A program made the translations under genes and the position numbers. Below, piece after piece: positions 9,092-19,282 of a stretch of DNA of 64,000 nucleotides. Position 1 is the stretch's first letter. Each line of letters begins with the position of its first letter. Where the stretch lies: contig NZ_JANQKD010000016.1 in the NCBI RefSeq assembly GCF_028281305.1, forward strand, positions 1 through 64,000, given 5' to 3'. The stretch is from Pelagibius sp. (GTDB taxonomy: Bacteria > Pseudomonadota > Alphaproteobacteria > Kiloniellales > Kiloniellaceae). The notes under the pieces are model-generated. The model was not told the DNA's origin. It was given only the letters and a program-made list of their open reading frames with translations, and searched no databases.

Positions 9092-10147
9092 ATGACCCAA
9101 GGCATTCCCGTACACCAGCAGCAAGCGGCCTTGGCGGCTTCTTGGCCCAATGAGGGGCCGACAGTGGCCGTTCTCCTGCCCTGCTACAACGAGGAAGCCG
9201 CCATCGGTCAGGTGGTTAGGGACTTTCGCAGCGCCCTGCCGATGGCCCGGATCTTCGTCTACGACAACGCTTCCAGCGACAAGACCGCAGAGTTGGCTCG
9301 CGAAGCGGGCGCGACCGTGATCAGCGAGGCTTTGAGAGGTAAAGGCAACGTGGTCCGCCGTATGTTTTCCGATGTTGAGGCGGATATCTACGTGCTGGCC
9401 GATGGTGACGATACCTATGACGCCGTCGCCGCACCTCAACTCATCGAGCATCTCTGCCGCGAGCAACTGGACATGGTCAACGCGGCGCGCCGGAACACCA
9501 GCGAGCAGGCCTATCGCCCGGGTCACCGGTTCGGTAACCGTCTGTTTACCACGTTGGTCGGCTACATCTTCGGCGAACGCTTCGGTGACATTCTTTCCGG
9601 TTATCGTGTCTTCTCGCGGCGCTTCGTGAAGTCCTTCCCGGCTCTCGCGCAGGGCTTCGAAATCGAGACAGAACTGACGGTTCACGCCTTGGAGCTGCGC
9701 ATGCCCGTTGCGGAGGTCGTAACGGCCTACAAGGAGCGACCGGAGGGCTCCGAGAGCAAACTCAATACCTTCCGGGACGGACTCCGCATTCTCAAGACAA
9801 TCGTCCGCCTTGCGAAGGACGAGCGGCCGCTGGCCTTCTTCTCGGTTGCCGCGGCTCTGCTGAGTGTCTCGGCCATAGGCCTGGCTATCCCTCTGTTCAT
9901 CACCTACTTCGAAACCGGCCTGGTTCCCCGTTTGCCCACCGCGGTCCTGGTCTGCGCGCTGATGCTGTTGGCTTCGCTCAGCACCGCCTGCGGCCTGATC
10001 CTGGACTCCGTCTCTCTGGGGCGACGGGAAATGAAACGCCTGCACTATCTGCGCCTACCTGCCCCACCGACCATGCCGTTCCCCTGGAGCGCCGAAAAGG
10101 CGGGCTCAGCGGCGAACGGTCAAGACACGGACCGGTTCAGTGCTTAG
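9092..10147 (+). CDS. GT2 family glycosyltransferase, polyprenyl-phosphate-sugar synthase type
   Basis: This 351-residue GT-A enzyme with a membrane anchor has the DPM1/DPG-synthase order of motifs. These are VLLPCYNEEAAIGQVV near 25-40, YDNASSDKT near 60-68, and the metal-binding ADGDD at 103-107. Two hydrophobic segments near 248-275 and 283-312 tether it to the membrane. This class makes polyprenyl-phosphate sugars from nucleotide sugars on the cytoplasmic side, the donor type used by GT-C enzymes such as the preceding gene. The sugar cannot be told from the sequence. Confidence 0.85.
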   Translation: MTQGIPVHQQQAALAASWPNEGPTVAVLLPCYNEEAAIGQVVRDFRSALPMARIFVYDNASSDKTAELAREAGATVISEALRGKGNVVRRMFSDVEADIYVLADGDDTYDAVAAPQLIEHLCREQLDMVNAARRNTSEQAYRPGHRFGNRLFTTLVGYIFGERFGDILSGYRVFSRRFVKSFPALAQGFEIETELTVHALELRMPVAEVVTAYKERPEGSESKLNTFRDGLRILKTIVRLAKDERPLAFFSVAAALLSVSAIGLAIPLFITYFETGLVPRLPTAVLVCALMLLASLSTACGLILDSVSLGRREMKRLHYLRLPAPPTMPFPWSAEKAGSAANGQDTDRFSA

Positions 10148-10157
10148 GAGCACAGTC

Positions 10158-10196
10158 CGGCAGGATCAGCCATCTCTACCAAAAACTGCCGATTTT
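10158..10196 (+). terminator. Candidate terminator after the GT2 gene
   Basis: CGGCAG (10158-10163) can pair with CTGCCG (10186-10191), followed by ATTTT. The loop is long at 22 bases. It separates the glycosyltransferase genes from the pilus operon, so the two are probably separate transcripts. Confidence 0.45.
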
Positions 10197-10370
10197 CTGA
10201 CGATTACTTAAAACACCATTTAATTACCGGAATCATTCGCTAGGCGTTTATTCAAATATAGAGATTAAGTGACTGGATTATTTTGATTTTTGGCTTGAGA
10301 CAGCCTTTGTTTTTTACTCTTTCTTAATGCGATGAGCGGATTATTCGCTCGGATATGCGTGCATAGGAGG
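10197..10370 (+). promoter_or_regulatory. AT-rich leader region of the Flp pilus operon
   Basis: About 180 bases here are strikingly AT-rich against the GC-rich surroundings, a composition usual for a strong promoter region. I could not assign clean -35/-10 boxes. Near the gene a small hairpin, GAGCG (10334-10338) with CGCTC (10346-10350), precedes a full Shine-Dalgarno AGGAGG at 10365-10370, 8 bases from the flp ATG. The strong ribosome site and hairpin fit a highly expressed, stabilised pilin mRNA. Confidence 0.55.
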
Positions 10371-10378
10371 TCGCAATC

Positions 10379-10591
10379 ATGTTGAACACGATCAAGTCCT
10401 TTCTGAAGGACGATTCCGGCGCCACGGCTATCGAGTATGGCCTGATCGCCGCCCTGGTTTCGGTTGCCGCCATCGCGGCCCTTGGCTCTCTGGGTAACTC
10501 GCTGCGAGATATCTTCGGCGTTGTGTCCAATGAGCTCGGCGACGCGGCGGCAAACGCTAGCAGCCCGGCCACGCCTCCGGCGACGCCGTAA
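10379..10591 (+). CDS. flp: Flp-family type IVb pilin
   Basis: This 70-residue prepilin is the major subunit of the Flp/Tad pilus. Prepilin peptidase should cut after G14 in DDSG|ATAIEYGLIAAL, leaving the required E at +5 and Y at +6 (E19, Y20 of the precursor). The hydrophobic helix then runs to about residue 40. The C-terminus is short and rich in Ala, Ser, Pro and Thr (ANASSPATPPATP). That tail offers possible O-linked modification sites, which is interesting next to a glycosyltransferase module. It is the only pilin gene seen in the locus. Confidence 0.95.
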   Translation: MLNTIKSFLKDDSGATAIEYGLIAALVSVAAIAALGSLGNSLRDIFGVVSNELGDAAANASSPATPPATP

Positions 10592-10631
10592 TGCTTGACC
10601 CGGCGAGCCCCCGGGCCCGCCGGCCTCTCGC

Positions 10632-10680
10632 AAAGACGATAGGGCCCGGGGCTGCGTCCTCGTGGCCCTATCTGTCTTTT
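10632..10680 (+). terminator. Intrinsic terminator/attenuator between flp and cpaA
   Basis: AAAGAC plus GATAGGGCC (10632-10646) pairs with GGCCCTATC (10664-10672) plus GTCTTT (10674-10679), with one bulged T, ending in TTTT (10677-10680). This is a long stem with a U-tract. It lies 41 bases after the pilin stop. Partial read-through would give many pilin messages and fewer messages for the assembly genes. An alternative overlapping stem (10606-10618 with 10642-10653) could compete with it. Confidence 0.85.
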
Positions 10681-10759
10681 CGGTAGCGGGCACCTTGGAC
10701 TTGAGCGCCACCGGCGCAAGTCGGGATGCTCCGTTTATCGATGAGCGGCTGACCAGATC

Positions 10760-11278
10760 ATGGATTTAAGTCTCGCAACTTCACAGTTTACGGTCCTGGC
10801 GTTCGCCGGCCTTCTGATCATGGCCGCCGCAAGCGACTGCCGTAACCTGACGGTGCCGAACCGTTTCAGCCTGGCGCTGGTGGCGCTCTATCCCTCTTTT
10901 GTGATCGCTGCGGGCGGGACTGTCGACTGGCTGGGGGGCCTCATCTGTGCTTCAGCCGCTTTTGCTATCGGCTTCGTCCTGTTCGCACTGAGGCTTTGCG
11001 GTGGGGCGGACGTCAAGCTGTTCGCCGCCGTCACCCTCTGGGCCGGCCCCGCACTCATCGTGCCGATGCTGATCTACACCACCATGGCCGGCGGCCTGCT
11101 CGCCCTCGCGATGTGGTTCCGGCATCGTCTTCTGCGCGCGGCAACACCGACGGCCGTCTTCTTCGTCAAAGCCGACCCGGACTTCATCAAGCAGCCGATG
11201 CCCTACGGCGTCGCCATTGCAGCGGGCGGCTTCTACGTTGCTTTCCAGCTGCTTGCCCAGCTGTTTGCGAGGATCTAG
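10760..11278 (+). CDS. cpaA: CpaA/TadV prepilin peptidase
   Basis: This 172-residue membrane aspartyl protease (A24 family) should cleave the Flp prepilin. The two catalytic aspartates are D26 in AASDCRNLTVPN and D84 in GGADVKLF. About five hydrophobic segments are present, and the N-terminal cysteine-rich methylation domain of PilD is missing, as is normal for the short CpaA/TadV form. It lies downstream of the flp terminator in the same direction. Confidence 0.93.
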   Translation: MDLSLATSQFTVLAFAGLLIMAAASDCRNLTVPNRFSLALVALYPSFVIAAGGTVDWLGGLICASAAFAIGFVLFALRLCGGADVKLFAAVTLWAGPALIVPMLIYTTMAGGLLALAMWFRHRLLRAATPTAVFFVKADPDFIKQPMPYGVAIAAGGFYVAFQLLAQLFARI

Positions 11279-11372
11279 AGAGATGCTCCCCCACTCCATC
11301 TTTGGCGCCATGACAGCCGTGGCCTTGCGCCGTCGCGCATCCCATCGTGCCGGCGCCTAGGAGGTCTGACCC

Positions 11373-12257
11373 ATGTCACTCAGGAACATACTGCTGATCG
11401 CCGCCGCTTTGCTGATCACGCTCGGCACGACTTTCGTGGCGCGCAGTTGGCTGGCCAACCAGCGTGCCCAACCCGCCACCGTCACCGCCCCTGCGCCCGA
11501 GCCAGAAGGCATCAAGGTGCTGGTCGCGAAGACCGAACTGCCGACCGGCGTTTTCATCCAGGAAGAGCAGCTGCGCTGGCAGATCTGGCCGGACGACGAC
11601 ATCCCGGACAACTACTACACCGAAGAGGAGATCGACCCCTCGGAGCTCTATGGCGCCGTGGTGCGCCGCGGCTTTACCACCGGCGAGCCGATCACGCCCA
11701 AGCGCGTCATCCGTCCGGGCGAGCGCGGATTCCTCGCTGCTGTCCTGCGCCCCGGTTTCCGGGCCATGGCCATTCGTGTCAACGCCACCTCCGGCGTCAG
11801 TGGACTGGTGTTCCCCGGCGACCGGATTGACATCATTTTGACACATACCATTGCGGATTCCTCCGGTGAGGAGGTGATCCAGCGACGCGCGAGTGAAACC
11901 GTTCTTCGCAACGTCCGGGTGTTGGCTATCGACCAGTTGGTAGATGATAGCGGGTCCGAGCCGAAGTACGCCAAGAACTTCACCCTTGAGGTCACACCGA
12001 AGCAGACGGAGATGCTTTCCGTGGTGCGGGAGCTGGGCGCCCTCTCGATCAGCCTGCGCAGCCTGGCCAAGGATGAGGAAGAGTTGGAGCGGCTGGCGGT
12101 CCTTAACGAGACCAAGGAAGAGTCCGACCCGGAGCGCGGCGACACCCACACCTGGGATTCCGAGGTCAGCCGGCTGGTCGGCCTGCGCGGGGACAACGGC
12201 AATAAGAAGGTTGTTAACGTTACACGTGGTAATGAAGTGCAGGAGCTGCGCTTCTAA
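11373..12257 (+). CDS. cpaB: CpaB/RcpC pilus assembly protein
   Basis: This 294-residue protein has an N-terminal membrane anchor (about residues 5-23). A SAF-like domain follows with VLVAKTELPTGVFIQEEQLRW (about 47-67) and ITPKRVIRPGERGFLAAVLRPGFRAMAI. CpaB works in the periplasm with the secretin CpaC. The ATG at 11373 has an upstream GGAGGT. It ends one base before a possible GTG start of cpaC and 12 bases before the preferred ATG. Confidence 0.93.
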   Translation: MSLRNILLIAAALLITLGTTFVARSWLANQRAQPATVTAPAPEPEGIKVLVAKTELPTGVFIQEEQLRWQIWPDDDIPDNYYTEEEIDPSELYGAVVRRGFTTGEPITPKRVIRPGERGFLAAVLRPGFRAMAIRVNATSGVSGLVFPGDRIDIILTHTIADSSGEEVIQRRASETVLRNVRVLAIDQLVDDSGSEPKYAKNFTLEVTPKQTEMLSVVRELGALSISLRSLAKDEEELERLAVLNETKEESDPERGDTHTWDSEVSRLVGLRGDNGNKKVVNVTRGNEVQELRF

Positions 12258-12269
12258 GTGAGGTGCTTT

Positions 12270-13640
12270 ATGCGCGTGTTTTCAAGGCTTTGGCTGGCTG
12301 TCGCCCTGATGGTCGCGGCAGTGGTCTGGACCGGTCCGGCAAGTGCCGGGCTGCAGGGCCGTGCCGTACCGACCAATGGCGATCCCATTGTCATCGAGCT
12401 CAGCGAGGGTCAGTTGCTGCGCCTCGACCGCGCAATGTCGTCGGTCTTCATTGCCAACCCCGCCATCGCGGACATCAGCGCAAAGTCCGAGCGCCTGCTC
12501 TACCTCTTCGGCAAGGCCGTCGGCACGACCACCCTTTTTGCGCTGGATGCCAACGAAAACATCATTGCCAGCGTCACCGTGGAGGTGAACCACAATCTCT
12601 CCCAGCTGCGTGCCGCGCTGAAGGAACTGGTGCCCAGTGGCCGGATCAACGTCAACTCGGTCAACGGCGCCATTATCCTCTCCGGCACCGTCGGGACAGC
12701 CACTGAGTCGGAGGACGCCCGGAGGGTCGCGAGCCGCTTCATCGGAGAGGGCGAGGAGATCATCAACCGCCTGGCCGTCACGGCTCCGAACCAGGTGAAC
12801 CTGCGCGTACGGATTGCCGAGGTTTCCCGTGAGGTCATCAACCAGTTCGGCTTCAACTGGGATATCTTCGTCGAAGGCGACTTCCAGTTTGGCCTGCAGT
12901 CCCTGCCGCCGGTGGCCGGCATCAACACCATCTTTGCCGGCGGCGACATCGGCGACGTATCAATCGACACCCTGATCGACGCCCTCGCGGAAGACAATCT
13001 GGTCGCGATCCTGGCCGAGCCCAACCTGACCGCCCTCTCCGGCGAGACGGCGAGCTTTCTGGCCGGCGGCGAGTTCCCCATTCCCGTCTCGCAGGACGAA
13101 GACACGGTAACCGTTCTGTTCAAGCAGTTCGGCGTCAGCCTTGCTTTCACGCCGACGATCCTCGGCCGCAGCCGCATTTCGATGCGCGTCCGTCCCGAGG
13201 TCAGTCAGCTTTCGAATGCGGTCCAGATCCTCGCCGGCGGTCTCTCGGTCCCCTCGCTGACAACCCGCCGGGCGGAGACCACCGTTGAACTGGCTTCCGG
13301 GCAAAGCTTTGCGATTGCCGGACTGATCCTCGACAACAGCCGTCAGGAGAACCGCAAGATCCCCGGACTGGGCGATCTTCCCATCCTTGGCCCACTGTTT
13401 CAGAGCGACCGCTTCGAGCGCGACGAGACGGAACTGGTGATCATCGTCACGCCCTACATCGTCCAGCCGGTCGACGCGGACGAGTTGAAGACGCCTCTCG
13501 ACCCCTACCGCGCCCCGCCGCCGCCCGCAGGCAGCGCCCCTGCCACTGCAGGTGACCAGGGCGGTCGCACGGTGCCTTTGGAGGCAAATCAGGCCCGACG
13601 TCTTGGCGGCGCCCCCAAAACCGGTTTCATTCTGGATTAG
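12270..13640 (+). CDS. cpaC: CpaC/RcpA outer-membrane secretin
   Basis: This secretin forms the pilus exit pore. A signal peptide ends near VWTGPASA. A pilus/BON-type N-domain follows (LSEGQLLRLDRAMSSVFIANPAIADI). The secretin core includes VAILAEPNLTALSGETASFLAGGEFPIPV and the closing RKIPGLGDLPILGPLF with VIIVTPYIV. The C-terminus carries a proline-rich tail (APPPPAGSAPA). ATG 12270 is preferred to GTG 12258 because a GAGGTG sits at the right spacing for it. The protein is 456 residues from that start. Confidence 0.95.
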   Translation: MRVFSRLWLAVALMVAAVVWTGPASAGLQGRAVPTNGDPIVIELSEGQLLRLDRAMSSVFIANPAIADISAKSERLLYLFGKAVGTTTLFALDANENIIASVTVEVNHNLSQLRAALKELVPSGRINVNSVNGAIILSGTVGTATESEDARRVASRFIGEGEEIINRLAVTAPNQVNLRVRIAEVSREVINQFGFNWDIFVEGDFQFGLQSLPPVAGINTIFAGGDIGDVSIDTLIDALAEDNLVAILAEPNLTALSGETASFLAGGEFPIPVSQDEDTVTVLFKQFGVSLAFTPTILGRSRISMRVRPEVSQLSNAVQILAGGLSVPSLTTRRAETTVELASGQSFAIAGLILDNSRQENRKIPGLGDLPILGPLFQSDRFERDETELVIIVTPYIVQPVDADELKTPLDPYRAPPPPAGSAPATAGDQGGRTVPLEANQARRLGGAPKTGFILD

Positions 13641-13644
13641 GAGC

Positions 13645-14367
13645 ATGGCGATGACGGGACGCAAACAGATCCGCCTGACCACGGCCCTTGCTCTCTGCCT
13701 GCTGGCGACAGGCTGCGCCGGCGACCCGGACCGTTCGCCGGATGCGCAGGCGGTCGCCGATGCCATCAACGTGGTCTTCCACCATGCCAAGTGGCAGCAG
13801 ATCCCGGCCTCTCCGGCGAACCAGGCGGACGCGATCCTGTTCCAGCAGTCGGTCTTCTTCATTGGCAGTTCCGCGCTGCTTGACGAGGATGCTCAACAGG
13901 CGATCGATGCCCTTCTCTGGGAAGCCGAACCCGACCCCGGCACCGTCGTCTCCCTCTCAGCCGGCAGCGGTGATGCCCCACGGTACGACCGCCTGACACT
14001 GCAGCGCCTGGAAGCGGTGCGCGTTGCGCTGGCCGACCGCGGTTACGAAGCCGTGCTGGGAGATGCGCCTGCCGTCCCTGCACCAGGATCGCAGAGCAAC
14101 GAAGTTCGTATGAGCCTGACCAAGTTCATGCCCATCCTACCGGACTGTGACCAGCCCCAGCCGCTGGAACCCGATCGGCCTGCCTTCGATACGGCTTTCG
14201 GCTGCTCCAATGCTCACAACCTGGGCGTTATGGTCGCCAACCCTGGCGATCTGGAGCGCGGGCGCACACTGGAGCCCGCGGACGGAGAGTTCGCGGCCGG
14301 TTCGGTGCGGCGTTATCGCCTCGGTGAGATTGAGCCCCTCAAGGCAGAGGACTCCAAATCACAATGA
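13645..14367 (+). CDS. cpaD: CpaD-family pilus assembly lipoprotein
   Basis: This 240-residue lipoprotein has a lipobox LLATGC with C24 as the lipidated residue. The C-terminal half has the CpaD hallmarks FGCSNAHNLGVMVANPGDLERGR. It starts 4 bases after the cpaC stop with GGAG overlapping that stop codon, and its own stop overlaps the cpaE start (ATGA at 14364-14367). CpaD acts with the secretin at the outer membrane. A longer reading frame starting at 13552 overlaps cpaC and lacks a signal at its N-terminus, so I reject that start. Confidence 0.92.
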   Translation: MAMTGRKQIRLTTALALCLLATGCAGDPDRSPDAQAVADAINVVFHHAKWQQIPASPANQADAILFQQSVFFIGSSALLDEDAQQAIDALLWEAEPDPGTVVSLSAGSGDAPRYDRLTLQRLEAVRVALADRGYEAVLGDAPAVPAPGSQSNEVRMSLTKFMPILPDCDQPQPLEPDRPAFDTAFGCSNAHNLGVMVANPGDLERGRTLEPADGEFAAGSVRRYRLGEIEPLKAEDSKSQ

Positions 14368-15608
14368 GCGTGGCTGAACGTATCTTGGAGCACAAGCCGT
14401 CCGATGCGACCGCCGCCGAATGCGTCGCCTTCGTGGGGGATAACCAGACCCACTCCGTCGTAGACTCGGTCTTGCGGGAGTATTTCGCCGAGCCTTTGCT
14501 GAAGGATGGCGGTCCCAATCAGGCGATCGAGTTTCTGAGTTCCACGGTTCCGCCCAGTGTCATCATCGTCGACGTTTCCGAGGCGACGTCGCCCCAGACG
14601 GCCATGATGTCGCTGCGCGCGGCAATCCCCGAGTCAACGAAGATCATCGGTATCGGAACCGTCAACGACATCTCGGTCTACCGCGAAATTGTCGATTCCG
14701 GCGCGACCGACTACCTGGTGAAGCCAGTTACAGAAAAGGCCCTGGCATCCGCGCTCAACCGAACCGAGGAGTCGCACGAGTCCGCCGTGCCCGAGGTAAC
14801 GCCGGAAGAAAAGGCGCGGATCGCCGTCATCGGGTCGCGCGGCGGTGTCGGCTCGAGCACGCTCGCCGTCAATCTGGCGTGGATCCTGAGCGAGGAACGC
14901 AAGCACAAGACCGCCCTGATCGACCTCGATCTCGAATTCGGGACGATTGCATTGTCGCTGGATCTGGAGCCCACCCGCGGCCTGCGCGAAGCCCTGGAGA
15001 ACCCTGCGCGCGTCGACGGCCTGTTCATCTCGAGCGCCACGGCCAAACTCACCGAGAAGCTCTCGGTCATGGCCACAGAAGAGAACCTGACCGCGGAGAT
15101 CAAATACAACCCCAATGCCGTCGATGCCCTCTTCGAAGCCTTGGGCCGCACGAACGACGCCATCGTCATCGACGTGCCCCGCTCGGCCTATGCTGTGCGC
15201 CGTCGTATCTTCGAGACGGCGACCGAGGTCATGCTGGTCACGGAGCTCAACCTCTGCGGCCTGCGCGACTCGCTTCGGATCCTCGCAGGCATCAAGGAAG
15301 TAGCGCCGGACACCAAGGTCCGGGTCATCGCCAACCGCTCTGCCGGCCCGAAGCAGGCAATGCAGTTGAAAGACTTTCAGCGGGCGCTGGACCACAAGGT
15401 GGATCTGCTGCTGCCGGACGAGCCCAAAGTTTTCAACGCCGCTGCGAACACCGGCAAACCGCTGGCTCAGTCGCATGCGAAAGCCAAGGTCAGCAAGGTC
15501 ATCCGCAAGCTGGCCGGTGAGATCAAGCTGCCCGAGCCAAAGCAGCCAAAGGCCCAGAAAGGCGCCAAGAAAAAACGGGGATTTGGCGGGTTTTTCCGCA
15601 GGAGCTAA
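14364..15608 (+). CDS. cpaE: CpaE/TadZ ATPase-like pilus localisation protein
   Basis: This 414-residue protein joins an N-terminal receiver-like domain (residues about 18-130, without a clear phospho-acceptor set) to a MinD/ParA-type domain. The deviant Walker A at 157-166 reads GSRGGVGSST: both conserved lysines of the MinD motif are replaced, which is usual for CpaE and suggests altered ATP handling. The tail is lysine-rich (KQPKAQKGAKKKRGFGGFF), probably binding membrane. TadZ proteins place the pilus machine at the cell pole. Confidence 0.93.
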   Translation: MSVAERILEHKPSDATAAECVAFVGDNQTHSVVDSVLREYFAEPLLKDGGPNQAIEFLSSTVPPSVIIVDVSEATSPQTAMMSLRAAIPESTKIIGIGTVNDISVYREIVDSGATDYLVKPVTEKALASALNRTEESHESAVPEVTPEEKARIAVIGSRGGVGSSTLAVNLAWILSEERKHKTALIDLDLEFGTIALSLDLEPTRGLREALENPARVDGLFISSATAKLTEKLSVMATEENLTAEIKYNPNAVDALFEALGRTNDAIVIDVPRSAYAVRRRIFETATEVMLVTELNLCGLRDSLRILAGIKEVAPDTKVRVIANRSAGPKQAMQLKDFQRALDHKVDLLLPDEPKVFNAAANTGKPLAQSHAKAKVSKVIRKLAGEIKLPEPKQPKAQKGAKKKRGFGGFFRRS

Positions 15609-15614
15609 CAGACC

Positions 15615-17248
<1,634 letters not shown>

Positions 17249-17252
<4 letters not shown>

Positions 17253-18259
17253 TCATCGAATTGCCGATGGGCCTCGGATCCGTATCGGCCGAGTTGCTTC
17301 TGATCGTCCTGCCCGCGCTGGCGGCCCTCATCGTCTTCGCTCTGGTCTTTGGCGGCGACAGCACAGGCAAGCAGACCCGGCGGCGCATCGACCGGGTTCG
17401 CACCGCCAACATGAAGACGATCACGCCAGAGGAGATCGTCTCTATCCGCCGCTCGGACACGGACAGCGACATCGCGGTTCTCGACAGTCTGATCAAGCGG
17501 CTGACACCACGGCCGGAGATCCTCCGGCTGCGCCTCGCAAGCGCCGGCTACGGCAGTTCGCTTGGCCGCTATCTCTTTATCTGCCTGATTTTCGGCCTGG
17601 TCACGTTTTCCGGACTTCAGTTCTTCAAGCTCGTCCCGATCCTGGTTGCCGTCCTGGCCGCCCTCTTCGCGGCAATCATGCTGCCTCACCTCGGCCTCAG
17701 CTTCCTAATCCGGCGGCGAAGAAACCGGTTCATCGCCCATTTCCCGGAGGCCATCGACCTCATGGTCCGGGGTCTGAAGTCCGGCCTGCCGATTACAGAG
17801 TCCATCAAGGCCGCAGGTACGGAAATCCCGGATCCCGTAGGCACCGAGCTCTCGCGCATCACCCACACGGTCCGCCTGGGCGAATCGCTTGAAGACGCGC
17901 TCTGGGACGCATCGAAGCGCCTTGACATTCAGGAGTTCAACTTTTTCACCGTCGCCCTGGCCATCCAATCCGAGACCGGCGGCAACCTGGCCGAAACCCT
18001 GTCCAACCTCTCAGACGTTTTGCGGCGGCGGCGCCAGCTGAAGCTGAAGATCAAGGCGCTCTCCTCGGAGGCCAAAGCCAGCGCTTACATCATCGGGTCG
18101 CTGCCTTTCATCATGGCCTTGCTCATCTACCTGGTGAACCCGGATTATATCTCCGATCTCTTCACAGATGACCGCGGTATCTTCCTGGTCTGTCTCGGCT
18201 TCCTCAGCTTCGGCATGGGTATCGGCGTCATGTACAAGATGGTGAAGTTCGAGATATGA
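17249..18259 (+). CDS. tadB: TadB inner-membrane pilus platform protein
   Basis: This 336-residue T2SSF-domain membrane protein has an N-terminal anchor (about 8-32), a central membrane pair (about 107-150) and two C-terminal segments. The cytoplasmic core contains FPEAIDLMVRGLKSGLPITESIKAAG and QSETGGNLAETLSNLSDVLR, typical of GspF/TadB. It pairs with TadC to form the platform driven by CpaF. ATGA overlaps join it to cpaF and tadC. Confidence 0.94.
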
Positions 18260-19233
18260 CGCTGGAGGACCTCATCCCACCGGGCATGACGCTCGAGGAC
18301 CTGCTGGTCACCATGTCCGGCATCTCGGTCCTCATCAGCGTCATCGCCGTGTGGTTCACGCTGCTGCACCGCGACGTTTCCAGCAAGCGGGCGAAGATGA
18401 TCGCCGACCAGCGCCGCGACCTGCGCTCTGGCATCATGACGCCCCGGCGGCGTGGCTCTGGCAAGCAGCCGAGCGTCACCCTGATGCACAAGACCGTCGA
18501 CAGGCTGAAGCTGCTTCGCAGTGCTCAGGCCAAGAAAGTCGGCATCAAGCTGATGCAGGCGGGTTGGCGCAACAAAGACGCCATGGTGAAGTTCTTCTTC
18601 TGCAAGCTGGCGCTGCCCTTCGTCTTCGGCGGTGTGGCGACCTTCATGCTCTACGGTATCGAAGCCTACGACATGAGCCCTGCCGGAAAAGCCGGCGCCG
18701 CCTTGGGTGCCGTGATCTTCGGCGCCTATCTGCCGGACATCCTGGTGAAGAACCAGGCCCAGAAACGTCAGACGGCAATCCGTAAAGCGCTGCCGGACGC
18801 CCTTGACCTCATGGTCATCTGCTCGGAGGCCGGTCTCAGTCTGGATGCCACCCTGATGCGGGTGGCCAAGGAAATGGACAAGACAGCCCCGGAGCTTGCC
18901 GATGAGTTCAGCCTCACCGGCCTTGAGCTAGGCTTCCTTCCCGACCGCCGCACTGCCCTTCAGAACCTCGCCCTCCGCACCGACCTGACGGTGATCCGCG
19001 GCATGGTCGGAACACTGCTGCAGGCCGAGCGTTACGGTACGCCGCTGGCTCACTCCCTGCGTGTCCTCTCGGCAGAGTCCCGCGAGGAGCGGGCCATGAA
19101 AGCTGAGGAGAAAGCGGCCCGCCTGCCGGCGCTCCTGACCGTCCCGATGATCATCTTCATCCTGCCGCCGTTGTTCATCGTTCTGATCGGCCCCGCGGCA
19201 CTGCGGACGATCGACGCTCTCTCGAACATGTAG
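18256..19233 (+). CDS. tadC: TadC inner-membrane pilus platform protein
   Basis: This 325-residue T2SSF-domain protein is the paralogue and partner of TadB. The core reads LPDALDLMVICSEAGLSLDATLMRVAKEM and QAERYGTPLAHSLRVLSAESREERAMKAEEKA. Three or four hydrophobic segments are visible, with a final one ending at IGPAALRTID. It is the last tad gene in this operon. TadD, TadE, TadF and TadG are not found downstream, where the strand switches. Confidence 0.94.
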   Translation: MTLEDLIPPGMTLEDLLVTMSGISVLISVIAVWFTLLHRDVSSKRAKMIADQRRDLRSGIMTPRRRGSGKQPSVTLMHKTVDRLKLLRSAQAKKVGIKLMQAGWRNKDAMVKFFFCKLALPFVFGGVATFMLYGIEAYDMSPAGKAGAALGAVIFGAYLPDILVKNQAQKRQTAIRKALPDALDLMVICSEAGLSLDATLMRVAKEMDKTAPELADEFSLTGLELGFLPDRRTALQNLALRTDLTVIRGMVGTLLQAERYGTPLAHSLRVLSAESREERAMKAEEKAARLPALLTVPMIIFILPPLFIVLIGPAALRTIDALSNM

Positions 19234-19282
19234 CCAGCGCCGAGCGGCGGCTGGACGGCGGCTGAACGGCTCCGGCCTGCGC

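Noticed and set aside
11283-11360. A 25-codon frame between cpaA and cpaB
   Set aside because: It has an ATG but only a weak ribosome site, an Arg/Ala-rich product and no signal or motif. Chance is enough to explain it.
14820-14850. CpaE Walker A damage as evidence of a dead gene
   Set aside because: Loss of both lysines in the deviant Walker A is usual for the CpaE/TadZ family, and the rest of the gene is intact.
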